Assembly (NCBI GenBank): GCA_020746105.1
Contig: CM036617.1
Location: 36,361,898 to 36,425,897 of the forward strand
Reading direction: 5' to 3'
From: Trogon surrucura
Lineage: Eukaryota > Chordata > Aves > Trogoniformes > Trogonidae
DNA length: 64,000 nt
Position numbers and translations under genes: made by a program. The notes beneath the pieces are model-generated. The model was not told where the DNA came from. It saw only the letters and a list, made by a program, of their open reading frames with translations, and searched no databases. Shown in pieces: positions 1 to 10,106 of the stretch. The first letter of the stretch is position 1. Every line of letters starts with the position of its first letter.

Positions 1-429
1 AATTTACAACTAAATTTGTGTGTTCTAATGTAGCATTTTGTATTTCACTTTTTCACTCTGTGTTAAATATCTCAATAAATCCAGCGTAAGTAATATACGC
101 AGAACTCTGTCAAGGATGTAACAGCAAATGGTATCTACTTCAGAAAGCCAACCTCAGAGGTTTGAGGACTTGTGATTGATTTGTGTCTGGTGGGGTTTTT
201 TGATAGCAGGGGGGCTACGGGGAAAGCGCTTGGTCCAGTCTTTTTCCTGTCTTTTATGTTGGGGAGGTCTTTGTTTTGCTGAGGAGGTGGGAGGTGAGGA
301 GAGCAACCGTGCGGTCACCAAGGTTGGTGAGGAAGGAGGGGAAGAGGGGCACTGGAGCAGAGATTTCCCTGAGGCTCATGGTCAGATGGTAGGCTGAGCC
401 CCTGCAGCCTGAGTTGACGAGGGCCGGTT

Positions 430-441
430 TAGCTCACTTGG
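430..441 (+). promoter_or_regulatory. Pol III A box of the SINE head
   Basis: TAGCTCACTTGG fits the tRNA A-box consensus TRGCNNAGYNGG at all but one position (C for G at 437). It lies at the expected place after the acceptor stem of the tRNA-like head. Confidence 0.8.
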
Positions 442-473
442 TTGAGCGTGGTGCTGAAACACCAAAGGTCACA

Positions 474-484
474 GGTTCAATTCC
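474..484 (+). promoter_or_regulatory. Pol III B box of the SINE head
   Basis: GGTTCAATTCC matches the B-box consensus GGTTCGANTCC with one change (A for G at 479, as expected from CpG decay). The spacing from the A box is that of a tRNA gene. Confidence 0.85.
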
Positions 485-1213
485 CATTCGGTCCTCATGT
501 GTTGCCTGATCTAGTTGAGAGGCGTCCCTGCCCATGACAGGGAGGTTGGATTGAATGATCCCTAAGGTCCCTTCCAGCCTCGGTCATTCTACGATTCTAT
601 GATTAACAGGGGTGAAACATTCAGGATGCCTCAGCATTTGGAGGACCCCTTGCTGGAGCAGAGGACTGTGCCTGCAGCGTGCCATGACTCTGAGGGAAGC
701 TTGTGCTGGTCTGTCTCTGAGAAGACTGCAGCCCATAGGAGGGACCCAGGCTTGTGCAAAGGACTCATGCTGCAGAAGTTTAAGGAGGACTGTCTCCTGC
801 AAGAGGGACACCATGTTGGAAAAGGGGAAGGCTGCGAGGAGTCCTCTCTCTGAGGAGGAAGGAGCCTCCTGTGCCATTGTGGGGGGAGGAGGTAGCTGGG
901 AAGAAGGGAGGAGTGGGAGGGAAAATGTTTCTAAGAGTTGGTTGTATTTATTTTCTCACTATCCTACTCTGATCTAATTTATTGTTTAACTGGTAGTGGT
1001 TCTATTATCTAAATTAAATTGATGTTTTCTCCCCAGATCTGCGCTGTTTTTTGCCCATGACTATAAGTGATGAGTGAACCCTGCCTGTCCTTAATCTTGA
1101 TCCTCAAGTCTTTTGTTGAATTTTCTCCTCCTCATTCTGAAGAGGAAAAGGATAGGAGTGAGTGAATGGCTGTGTGGTTCTTTGTTGTCAGCTAGGTGGG
1201 CTTAAACCATGAC

Positions 1214-3992
1214 GGTGGATGCCTTAAAGCTGAAGGGGAGCTGTTTATAAGAAAAGCTGAAACCTGTGCTGGGCTGTAGGAGAAAAATGTCAGCTACATC
1301 TTTACTGGTGAATTAGGTGGTGTCGGAGTATTTTCCTGGGCTAGGCACTTGACCATCTGTATTTTCAGAGTGGTCACTCATGCAGTTTTGGCCTAGATTT
1401 GGTAACAGCCTCTCGAATGATTCTTGGGAACTGTTTAGGAATTAATATAGGCCAGGTGTATTTCCAAGGAGAACACTGCATGCATACAGCCTGATTTGGA
1501 GAGCAAGAAAGCTGAACTCTGCGTGAATGCAGATCCTTGCACAACAGCCAGCCTCAGCGCCTGAGATTAGCCCCAGATATTTTCAGTTTGCTGAGGTGGA
1601 CACAGGTTTTTGATTACTGCCAGTTTAGATTCTGAACTGTACAACTGTCCCTGAAAGCCTCCTCTGCTTTTGTGCAAAGGACTACACCAATCTTAAAGTG
1701 ACCCACAACCTTTTGCTACCAATTTCAGAGCCTTCAGTTTTATTATTTGGTCTATTTGTATATCTCTGCTCTGGCACTGGTATGCCAACAGAGCATTAGC
1801 TGTAAAATTTTCTAGTATTATCCTCTAATTTGAGTCGACTTCTTCACTAAAGAAATTACAAGCTGACTAAAGCAGCAGGCAGAAGTTCTGAAAAGGAAAA
1901 CAAGTAGTAGTTTTTTCACTCTGATGTTACTTACAAGCAAACTCATCACTTAAGAGTAGCAGCAGGTCGGCTTTCTTGTTACAAGTTTTGGATGACACCA
2001 GACAATGTTCATCTTTCAAAAAAGGCAGTTCTATATTTCTTACAGTAGAATATTTGTTTCCAGGTAGGAAAGCTAACAAGGAGTTTCTTTCTCTTTCTTG
2101 TGCACAAGAAAATACACATAAGTAAGCTTGTTTGTGAACGATACCACCTTCATTCACTAAGACAGGAGCAACCTCATGTCTTAGGAAACAGCTCTGAAGT
2201 ATTCTCAAAAGTGTAAATGATGACTGTACTCTACCCATCTAAGGAGACAGCATCTGTCAAGCTATTGATTTTTCTCAGCCCTTTGAATGATGGCTTGAGA
2301 GTTTTTACTATGTTGTAATTAGCTAGGGAAGGAGTAAATCACGCTTCCAGTTAGCCCATACATGCATTTGCTATCTGTGATATGCATGGAAATTAATTGC
2401 AGTTTGAATTTACTCAACACAAAGAGAAGCTAGTGAATCACAATTTGCAGTTCATTGAATAAATGTCAGTTATTGATTTCTGTGGTTGAGTACCAGTGAG
2501 GTAATGCCATGTTTGCTACTCATTAGAGGTGGCACAGCACAATATATCATAAAATGTAATTAGGGGAACATCAATCATTTAAAATAAGCAGCTAAGATTA
2601 AATATATTGCTATGCACAGAGAAATGAAAAACCTCATTAACAACATAGGGTAACGTGACAGCAAGAGAGAGCTTGATTTTTAAAAAAGGAATCTTCCACT
2701 ATGCTGAAGATCATGACAAACCTCTTCTTTGTATTTTAATTAAGATTTTAATCTAATTTTGCTTCTGCTGCTAGAACAGCTGAACTTTCATGCATACATT
2801 TTGTCAAAAATATTTATGATAATGTTCGCTAACTGTTGATTAATAGGACTTCTCATTAAGGCTCTTTTAAGACTGGGTAAATGTCTTTTTGAATAGGGCA
2901 TTCAGTTCATCTTTGCCAAGATCAGAGATGTGGCTGTTTGATTGCAACCTACTCCAACAAATCTTTATGATTTTTTGATATCTCACTTGCGTGGAGAGAC
3001 AGTGAGTGAGGATAATGAGAAGCAGAGAGGGAGGGACAAATCAAAGCTTTATCTTGCTGTGAGGGAACTTCTTCAAGGTGCTAGTGGGAAGAAAAAAAAA
3101 CAAACCAGAGGAAAAGCAGGTGTCCTAACAACCTTCTACTTCTTTCTTTAGCAATGCAAGAAAAATTTCAGTAGGGGTGGTTCTTGCAGTTCTGTAAAGC
3201 ATGATTCTAGTCTGTGAGCTTTTAGAAATGTTTGAAAAGTCGAAGGCCTGTAGAGAAGGCTAATTTTAGCTCCCTATGCAGTGGAGGAATCCAATTCTTG
3301 TGAACGGTGTGAAAATGATCTTTCTACCCCTGCCTGCAGAGCCCCTCATCTGTTCTGTCCTAGGCTGTTCTTTCATCTGGGCTGCCAGGCTGTAGCAACA
3401 GCTGAGAAGAGAAGTCTCCTAGGAGGAGAAACACTACCAAGTAGCTTTGCTAATTCTGCCACTTGAAAAGCTTTAAAATTTTCCTTACCTGAGGGAGCAA
3501 TGGATTTTATAAGTAATCTAGTTTTAGGAAGTGTGGCTCTCTGAGCAAGGGCCTCATTATGCCATGTGCTGAATAGGATACAAAGATCTTTTCTACCAGT
3601 TTCTTAGTTTTTAATGATTCTTAGGTATTCAGACCCCAATTGTTATCCTAACATGAAGCAAACTATACTAGCATTTCCATTCACACTGAAGTTGTTAGTT
3701 TTCAGACATCCTTACTTGTCGTCTCCCTTTCTACTTTTAATAAAAAAGAGAAGAAATCTGGCCATAATAGAATGGCTAAACCATGAATTTCAGTGGCATA
3801 TATATTCCTTCTCTTCTTCTCTGTTTCTCTTCCCTTCTTTCAAGGCTACATCTGTGATGGCAGCTTCACTCATTACTGAATTCATAAAAGTTCCTTAAAA
3901 AGGCTTACTCAATGTCCCCGTGCCCCAACATCTACCTCTGGGGTCCTTTGCTCTCTTAAAATTTAAAGCCAGAGCAGCCATAACATCAATCC
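1214..3992. other. Noncoding stretch, AT-rich, no recognised repeat
   Basis: No gene or mobile element was recognised. Between about 2310 and 2745 there are several homeodomain-type sites: TAATTA at 2316 and 2557, TTAATT at 2393 and TTAATTAA at 2736. The patch is AT-rich and free of repeats, a look common in conserved noncoding elements. The open frames here (for example 1927-2238 minus and 3614-3898 plus) are unrecognised and short. Confidence 0.5.
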
Positions 3993-4137
3993 CATCAGAG
4001 TTCAAGGAGAATATGGATGATGTTCTTCGTCATATGGCTTAGTTTTAAGTAGTTCTCTGAGAAGGAGGGAGTTGGACTCAATTATCCTTTGATCCTTATG
4101 GGTGCCTTCCAACACGAGATATTCTATAATTCTATAA
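3993..4137 (+). repeat. CR1 LINE 3' end (old copy)
   Basis: The segment contains 'ggagttggactcaatt..cctt', 'tgggtgccttccaac' and a closing 'attctataattctata', the standard end of an avian CR1. It is 5'-truncated and has no coding part. Confidence 0.8.
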
Positions 4138-4853
4138 CCCTCTGGGAACACTTGGGTTGGTGTCAAGCATGGAATTCAGGCCTCTGCCAGAGATTTTCTG
4201 TCAATGCAAAACCATCCAGGACTTCCATCCTAAACTAGTTCATCTGTAGGTCCGTGCAAAAATGCTATTCTACCAGTACCACCATGCCTTTTCTTCACCC
4301 CTTTAGATGAGCTGTCCTCTCATCTTCTCCATAACTCTGCTGGTTCCTGGTGATATGCCCATGTCTCTGAAAAGGAGAAAGTACCAAAGTGGGAAGGAAG
4401 CAAGAGTGTAGATTGCAGGACTGTAGGCATTTGTCCCCCTCAGGACATTCCCATCCCAAGGAGCATCATCAACAAATGGACTTCTGTAGAACAACAGGTC
4501 CTCTTGACTATTGATCACAGACATTTGACTTTATGGCTACAGGTGTATTAACTAGGTATTCAGCAGAAGCTTGCATGCCTATCATGCTTCTAGGTGCCTA
4601 GGAGTCACTTGCTTGTACAGAGGTGTGTAATGATACTTCAGGTGGGTTAGATACCATGTTTGGCTTCTAGCTGTCACCACAGTCTTGTATACTTCCCATG
4701 TCATGTCTGCAAGCTCCACATAGGCACCTGTGATATCCTAGGGTCTCTAAACTGACATTGAGTTTGTGCACATTTAAAGGGCTATGGCTTTAGAAGGACA
4801 GCTAGTGAAATCTCCATATCCTGGATATAAACTTGGATTAAATAACATCTTAG
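4138..4853. other. Noncoding stretch before the LTR
   Basis: Ordinary single-copy-looking DNA. I see no repeat, RNA gene or convincing exon. Confidence 0.5.
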
Positions 4854-4858
4854 TGACT
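4854..4858. repeat. 5-bp target site duplication, left copy
   Basis: TGACT directly precedes the TG of the LTR at 4859 and is repeated at 6054-6058. Confidence 0.8.
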
Positions 4859-6053
4859 TGTCGTGGGTTTGACCCTGGCCAGCCGCCAGGTACCCACACA
4901 GCCGCTCACTCACTCCCCCTTCACTGCTGAACAGGGGGAGAAAATATTTCCAAAGGCTCAGGGTTTGAGATAAGGACAGGGAGATCACTTTCATTTACCA
5001 TCCCGGGAAACACAGACTCAATTTTAGGGAAATTAGGTACATTTATTAAAAGAACTAATCAGAGAGGAGTAGTGAGAAGTGAGAAAGAGCAAACAGATCT
5101 TAAACAGAACACCTTCCCCCCATCCCTCCCTTCTTCCCGAGCTTAACATCAATCCCGGTTTCTCCACCTCCTCCCCCCGAGCGGCGCAGGGACACAGGGA
5201 ATGGGGGCTGCAGTCAGTTCATCCGACGTTGGTTTCACCACTTCTTCACTCCGGGGGAGGACTCTTCACTCTTCCCCAGGGCCATTGTGGGGTCCCTCTT
5301 GCGGGAGACAAGCTTCATGCTCTGTTCTCCGTGTGAGTCGTCCCACGAAGGGCAATTCATCACAAACTGCCCAACGTGAGACACCTCACGAGGGGCAGCC
5401 CACCCCTCATGAGTCCTTCGGGGGAAACTGCTCCAGCGTGAGCCACCCGCAGCGTCCCAAAAGTCCCACCGGCCAACCTGCTCCAGCATGGGCATTCCTC
5501 TCTTCCATGGGCTACAGGTTCTGGCAGCAACTTGCTCTGATGCGGGCTTCCCACGGGCTACAGTCCCCTTTCAGGCATCCACCCACACGGCGTGGAGTCC
5601 TCTACATGGTGGACATCTACGCGGTGATCCTCACGGTGGACATCTGCACCTCGCCCATGGGCTGCAGGGGGACAGCCTGCTTCACCACGGTCTTCACCAC
5701 AGACCCAGGGGACTCCTTCTGCTCCGGCACCTGGAGCTCATCCTGGAGCTCATCCTGGAGCTCATCCTCCTTCTTCACTGACCTTGGTGTCTGCACAGAT
5801 TCTCACTCCTCCATCTCTGTGCCAGCTGTTAATGGCGCAGTTCTTTTCCCCGTTCTTAAATATGTTTTTCAAAGAGGCGTTCCTCTGCTATCACCTTACT
5901 GATAGGCTCAGCCTTGGCCAGCGGCGGGTCCCTCTTTGGAGCCGGCTGGCATTGGCTCTATCAAACTTGGGGAGCTTCTAGCAGCTTCTTGTAGAAGCCA
6001 CACTGCAGGTCCCCCCCTCTGCCGCCAAAATCCGGCCAGGCCAAACCAAAACA
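4859..6053 (-). mobile_element. Solo LTR of an ERVL-like endogenous retrovirus
   Basis: An element of about 1.2 kb opens on the + strand with TGTCGTGGGTTTGACCCTGG, ends with AACCAAACCAAAACA, and is flanked by the perfect 5-bp duplication TGACT. The sense direction is minus: on that strand it begins TGTTTTGGTTTGGCC, has a TATA-like ATATTTAAG (complement of about 5855-5864), a repeat-rich GC middle, an AATAAA signal (complement of 5042-5047), and ends ACCCACGACA. I recognise the type from songbird genomes. A 5-bp duplication suits class III (ERVL), since alpha/beta-type elements usually leave 6 bp. A 12-bp unit (CTGGAGCTCATC) is repeated three times at about 5732-5769. The 233-codon open frame at 5201-5902 is antisense to the LTR and is not a gene. 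No internal region remains, so the provirus was lost by LTR-LTR recombination. Confidence 0.9.
5732..5769. repeat. 12-bp tandem repeat inside the LTR
   Basis: Three consecutive copies of a CTGGAGCTCATC unit. They lie within the repeat-rich middle of the LTR and probably arose by replication slippage. Confidence 0.85.
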
Positions 6054-6058
6054 TGACT
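6054..6058. repeat. 5-bp target site duplication, right copy
   Basis: TGACT immediately follows the terminal CA of the LTR and is identical to 4854-4858. Confidence 0.8.
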
Positions 6059-7235
6059 CTAGTTAGAAGACTAAGTCTGACCTGGAGATACATTTCTTTT
6101 TTTCCCTAGTTTTGGTCTCAGCCTAATTTTTTGGTCAGATTTTCTGGAATATTTGATGCTAAGACAGTAAAGAAAATTTTAAACAACGTTTTTCAAGTTG
6201 AATAAAGTAAGTTTTAATATTAGAAAACGTTGCGCAAGCAGAATAGAAAATGCCGCAAGCTCTGCCTTTAATGTGTCTATAATAGTATTTTGCATGCATG
6301 TGTAATGTACATCTGTGGTGTATTGGTCAATAATGGTGCAGAAAGATCTAAGTAAATTGATTGCCTATATAAATTCAGACTCAAGACAGTAATTGCCTAA
6401 TTAATGTGTATTACACAGCTTTAGCTGAAAACTTAGAAACCTCATCTACTTAGCAATATACATTTAAATAATGTTTCAGAATTCCAGAGAGACACTACAG
6501 TGTATGAATAAAGTAGCATTAATCCATGCCTAGTTGAGTTGAAAGCACAGCCACAATATACGAATTTATTTAAAACAATCTATGAATGTGGATTGTGTAA
6601 TGTGCTTTCTTACAAAGCTGGCCATGTAGAGAACCTTTGTTAGTTTCCTTTTTATCTTTATTTTTGGATGAAAGGAACAATTAAAGAAATCATTTAGCTA
6701 AATAAAGAAGAAAAGGCAAGGTAAAAAGAAGATTGTGAGTCAGCCAGTCTTTTGGTATCATCCAACAGACAGCAGACAGAAATTGGCTGCAGGCCTTCTC
6801 TCTCCACAGGTGAAGGAAAGCAGTTCGAGCTCCAATGAAAAATGACTTTTCCTAATGCATCAAAATTACAGCAACAACTGTGCTAAATAACTTTCTCTTG
6901 GAAGCGTGTGAAAGCTTCACATGTGTTATTACCTCTCCCAATTGTTCATCTGGTGAGGTGGTCTACTGGTTGCATATTGAGCTGCAGCATAGTGGACATG
7001 AATGCTGTTGCTCATGGACGTGAAAGAGACTTTTGAATCCATATTCTGACTTTTGGAAGGTTTAGTAACTCTTAATGTCTCTCTCTCTGTATTGACAAGT
7101 AGATGAATTTTAAAGCATTCATTCCGCTGATAGACATAGAACCAAAAAGGGAGAGGTGTCAAAGACAAAGGATTTTCCAAAGTGCAATGTTGACTTCGGT
7201 CTTATGCCAAGAGCTCAGAATTTATCAATGTCATG
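6059..7235. other. Noncoding AT-rich stretch
   Basis: No gene or repeat was recognised. The part from about 6360 to 6720 is dense in sites such as CCTAATTAATG and AATAAAG and looks like single-copy, possibly conserved, noncoding DNA. The minus open frame 6929-7180 has no recognisable product. Confidence 0.45.
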
Positions 7236-7300
7236 GAAGCATAGGATCACAGGATAATTCAGCTTTGGAGTGACCTCAGGACATCTCTAGTTCAATAACC
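7236..7300 (-). repeat. Old CR1 fragment
   Basis: 'ataggatcacaggataattc' followed by 'ggagtgacctcaggacatct' and 'agttcaa' resembles a diverged minus-strand CR1 tail (family form: tcacagaataattcagcttggaaggg..). Only the terminal ~65 bp is left and it is diverged. Confidence 0.55.
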
Positions 7301-9846
7301 TGTGATTGGTGAGGCTGGACTGTACTACCTTTAAAGTAAGAGCCACCCCTGGTTGTACACAATTAAAACATTTCTATTTAGAAATCACCTTTTCATACTC
7401 TTCTAGCTTTAACTGTTGCAGATACACTGCTGTTGTCTACATGGCCTGCAGGGTTGTGGATCTCCTAAATATTTCAGGCTTTCCAAAGGCTGAGAAAAAA
7501 AAAAAAGTGCACAAAGACACCCTAACGAACATCCTCATAGTAATGTGACTTCTGAAAGCGATTAATACATTTTGAAGGTAATAGTGACTGATTTCCACCT
7601 TCTACATCAGGTGAGACACCGGTTTTCTGGGCTGGATACTGATCACTTTCCATTGCCTCTAATGGAATCTTAGATACCTTTTAGATTTACATGCCTGCAT
7701 ATAAGTGTGAGGATCTTGAACAAAATCCAACTCCTGATGATAATTCAGTTGCTGAAATGTGGGTACCTACATTTAATATGTTATTGCATGTCCTTTGTGT
7801 CATCTAGCTTCGTGTATTCATGACGGTGCATCTACTACATGTCTTATGTCATATCTGTCAGCTCCACCCGAATGTTGTGGATATGCTGAGGTGTATCAGA
7901 TGACACCAATTCCTATGTCCAGGCAACTAAATCAAGATCTTGATGTTTACAAACAAACCAGCTGGCTAGCAGTCCGTGTGTCTGTGGTGTGAGTAGAGAA
8001 AACTACCAGACTAATTTTTCCAGCTGTGTGGCAAGTGTCAGGAAACATTCTGAATAAGTATTAGCTTGAGTTTGGGATCTATTTTGTGCTTTTTCAATAG
8101 TAAGAGGTGTCCCACACTGATCAGCTGTCACTTATACCGCAGCTCCAGCCAGCATGTGTCAATGGAACTGACTCAGAATAGAGGCTATCCTTGCTGTAAG
8201 TAACATGAGTAAAATGATTAAAGGATATGACTAAAAGGTCACACATAACTACGGCTAGAGACTTCCAATGAAGTCCAGGTTATCTAATTTCTGATTTACT
8301 AGTGAAGTATAACCAACTATACAACTTTGACTTCCTTTAAAAATGCCCAGTGCTGCACTATGTTTGAAGAGAGAGTTTTTGTATTGATGTATGAGAGAAT
8401 TTGATAGGTATTGGGCAAATTGCCTTAAGCATATTGGGATTAATCTCAGGTAACACTAGCCACTTTGTGATTAGCTTAATTTTACTTCATCACTTGTGTT
8501 CCCTCTCGATTAAGTAGAGAATCTTCAAGAGAACAGTACAAAAATATTGAAGACAAATTGGATGAACCTTTCAGATCTCAAACTGATGAAATCTAGGTAG
8601 CTATCTGAGACTAGTTGCCTAACTTTGAGACAGCCATAGTCAGGTCAAGTGAGTCCCATGTGTGATATTAACCTTCAGAGCATAAGTGAATGGACACTTT
8701 CTGTGCCAGATGATTTGGCTGGAAAGGAATCAGATTAATAAATAAAAAAGAATCATTGACATTAAGGTCGATGGTGTTTGATTATTTAGAATTTGAAGCT
8801 AAACACCTTTGACTTGTTCACAGTATGAAGCTACTGTTCTGCTGGCTATTAATTTGAAAATTAGATTCATAAGATGACTAGATATTAACCCATGGTATTC
8901 AGATTACATTGCTATCATGCTCATGCAGGAGTAGGGCAAAGAGTAGTCAGCTTAGTTTTAAGAGGACAGAATGCAGGGCTGAATGGAAAAATACTATTTT
9001 CCTTGTTGTCAAGTTTTAGAACAGCAAAAAAAAGATGAGAGACAAATCAGTAACTCTCACAATTGTAGTCTACAGTCTCTCTCCTATTCTACTCTTTAGA
9101 ATGGATTTGGCACCAGACATACAAGCCTAAAGTGTGCTGAAAAAGGCTGAAGTGAGTGGAAATGGTAATCTGTGTACTTTCTGCATTTCTAGAGCACCAG
9201 TGCAAGGAGATATTTCATCTGAGCTGGAACTGAGGAAATACATTTACAAGCTTACATGATCATGTGTCAAATTTGCTGGATCCCATGTTGAGAACTGGAT
9301 AGCTTTTTCTGTTATATGATGAAGCACATAGGACCAGGAGCAGAGAGAGTTTAGGCCTTTCTCATTGACATTTTTGCAGTCTGAGCTCAGTTACAGTAAG
9401 CAATGTTTTGTATAACTTCCTTCTCATTATGTGGGTTTTCTTTTTTTTTTGGCTTTAGTTTTATTTTATTACCAATAACATACTGCTTTACTTAAACTAA
9501 ATGAGAGTTTAGAATTAGAGATGTCAATACCACCAGCCTCAAAAATTAAAAAGACTAATTTGCAAGTCAGACTCCAAACTCCGTGAGAATTCATTAACAT
9601 AAAAGTCTTCTATTATATTATTGTATATCATTGCATTCTGTTACATTCTCGTATTGTTTTATGATTGCTTTTTAATCTCTGTAAAAGAATGTCATCCAGT
9701 CTTCTAAATTTTTGGACAAAAGTGAATTTCTAGCTTCAAATTTAGTTTGCATACTCTCACACTCACATTCTCTTTTCCCAGCCATACTATTTCTGTCCTT
9801 ACATCCTCTGCCTCTCACCCTGACTCAGGGAGTCACATCCCCAGAT
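7301..9846. other. Noncoding stretch
   Basis: About 2.5 kb with no recognised gene, RNA or mobile element. There is a short poly(T) at about 9440 and nothing else of note. Confidence 0.5.
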
Positions 9847-10069
9847 ATCATAGAATCATAGAATCATGGAATCATAGAATCATAGAACAATTCAGGTTGG
9901 AAAAGATCCTCGGGATCACGGAGTCCAACCATTAACCCTACACTACAAGCTCACCCCTAAACCATAACACCCACCACCACATCTAAGCGACACTTAAACA
10001 CATCCAGAGATGGCGAATCAACCACCTCCCCAGGCAGTCTGTTCCAGTGCCTGACCACTCTTTCTGTCA
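9847..10069 (-). repeat. CR1 3' end, relatively young copy
   Basis: It starts with five ATCATAGAATC-type tail units, the longest CR1 tail in the window. The usual reverse-complemented 3' UTR follows ('ggttggaaaagatcctcggg', 'ccacctccccaggcagtctg'). It stops abruptly at 10069, where an inverted piece of the same element begins. Confidence 0.9.
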
Positions 10070-10106
10070 GACACTGGAACAGACTGCCTAGGGAGGTGGT
10101 TGAGTA
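10070..10106 (+). repeat. Inverted CR1 piece forming a hairpin with the preceding copy
   Basis: 10072-10102 is the reverse complement of 10019-10049 with one mismatch over 31 bp; the arms are separated by 22 bp. CR1 normally reads 'ggaacagactgcctagggagg' in this orientation, so this is a plus-strand CR1 scrap joined to a minus-strand copy. A 5' inversion during reverse transcription (twin priming) or a nested insertion could explain it. Confidence 0.8.

Larger units (their letters stand above)
421..605 (+). mobile_element. tRNA-derived SINE with a CR1 tail
   Basis: The head (422-494) reads as a decayed tRNA gene, closest in my memory to tRNA-Ile(AAT). It begins GGCCGGTTTAGCTCACTTGG, has an A box at 430-441 and a B box at 474-484, and ends CATTCGGTCC. 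The anticodon region has changed and there is no reason to think it makes a working tRNA. The tail (about 502-605) is the 3' end of a CR1 LINE, finishing in two ATTCTATG-type repeats. It differs at only about 9 of 101 positions, by eye, from the tail of the CR1 at 59178-59278. This head-plus-tail build is that of the tRNA-CR1 SINEs described in passerines (TguSINE1 type, from memory). RNA polymerase III would transcribe it and CR1 reverse transcriptase would copy it. It lies inside the LTR at 171-1213. Confidence 0.85.
171..1213 (+). mobile_element. Degenerate solo LTR of an endogenous retrovirus, interrupted by a SINE
   Basis: The block starts TGTGATTGATTTGTGTCTGG and ends near AAACCATGAC. 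In order it resembles the minus-strand LTR at 4859-6053: a 5' part with a 'caccaaggt..gtgaggaaggagg' segment (about 315-340), repeated 'gctggagcag'-like units, a 'gaggagtcctc' block (about 835-850), an AT-rich poly(A)-signal region (about 960-1020), and a U5-like end with 'ggagtgagtgaatggctgtgtgg' character. It is interrupted at 421-605 by a tRNA-CR1 SINE, so it is the older of the two insertions. No matching target duplication was found, which fits its decay. The open frames across 584-977 are chance frames in this GC-richer DNA. The family assignment (ERVL-like, class III) rests on the better-preserved relative at 4859. No internal retroviral genes are attached, so it is a solo LTR. Confidence 0.75.

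Noticed and set aside
422..494. Functional tRNA gene
   Set aside because: The anticodon region and stems are altered and the sequence runs straight into a CR1 tail, so it is a SINE head.
584..977. Open frames on both strands
   Set aside because: They are within the decayed LTR at 171-1213, and related LTR sequence explains the composition.
5201..5902. 233-codon open frame
   Set aside because: It lies wholly inside the LTR at 4859-6053, antisense to it, in GC-rich repeated DNA; no protein family is recognised.
9847..9895. Short regular direct repeats that could suggest a CRISPR-like array
   Set aside because: These are the 8-bp tail repeats of CR1, with no spacers, in a vertebrate genome.
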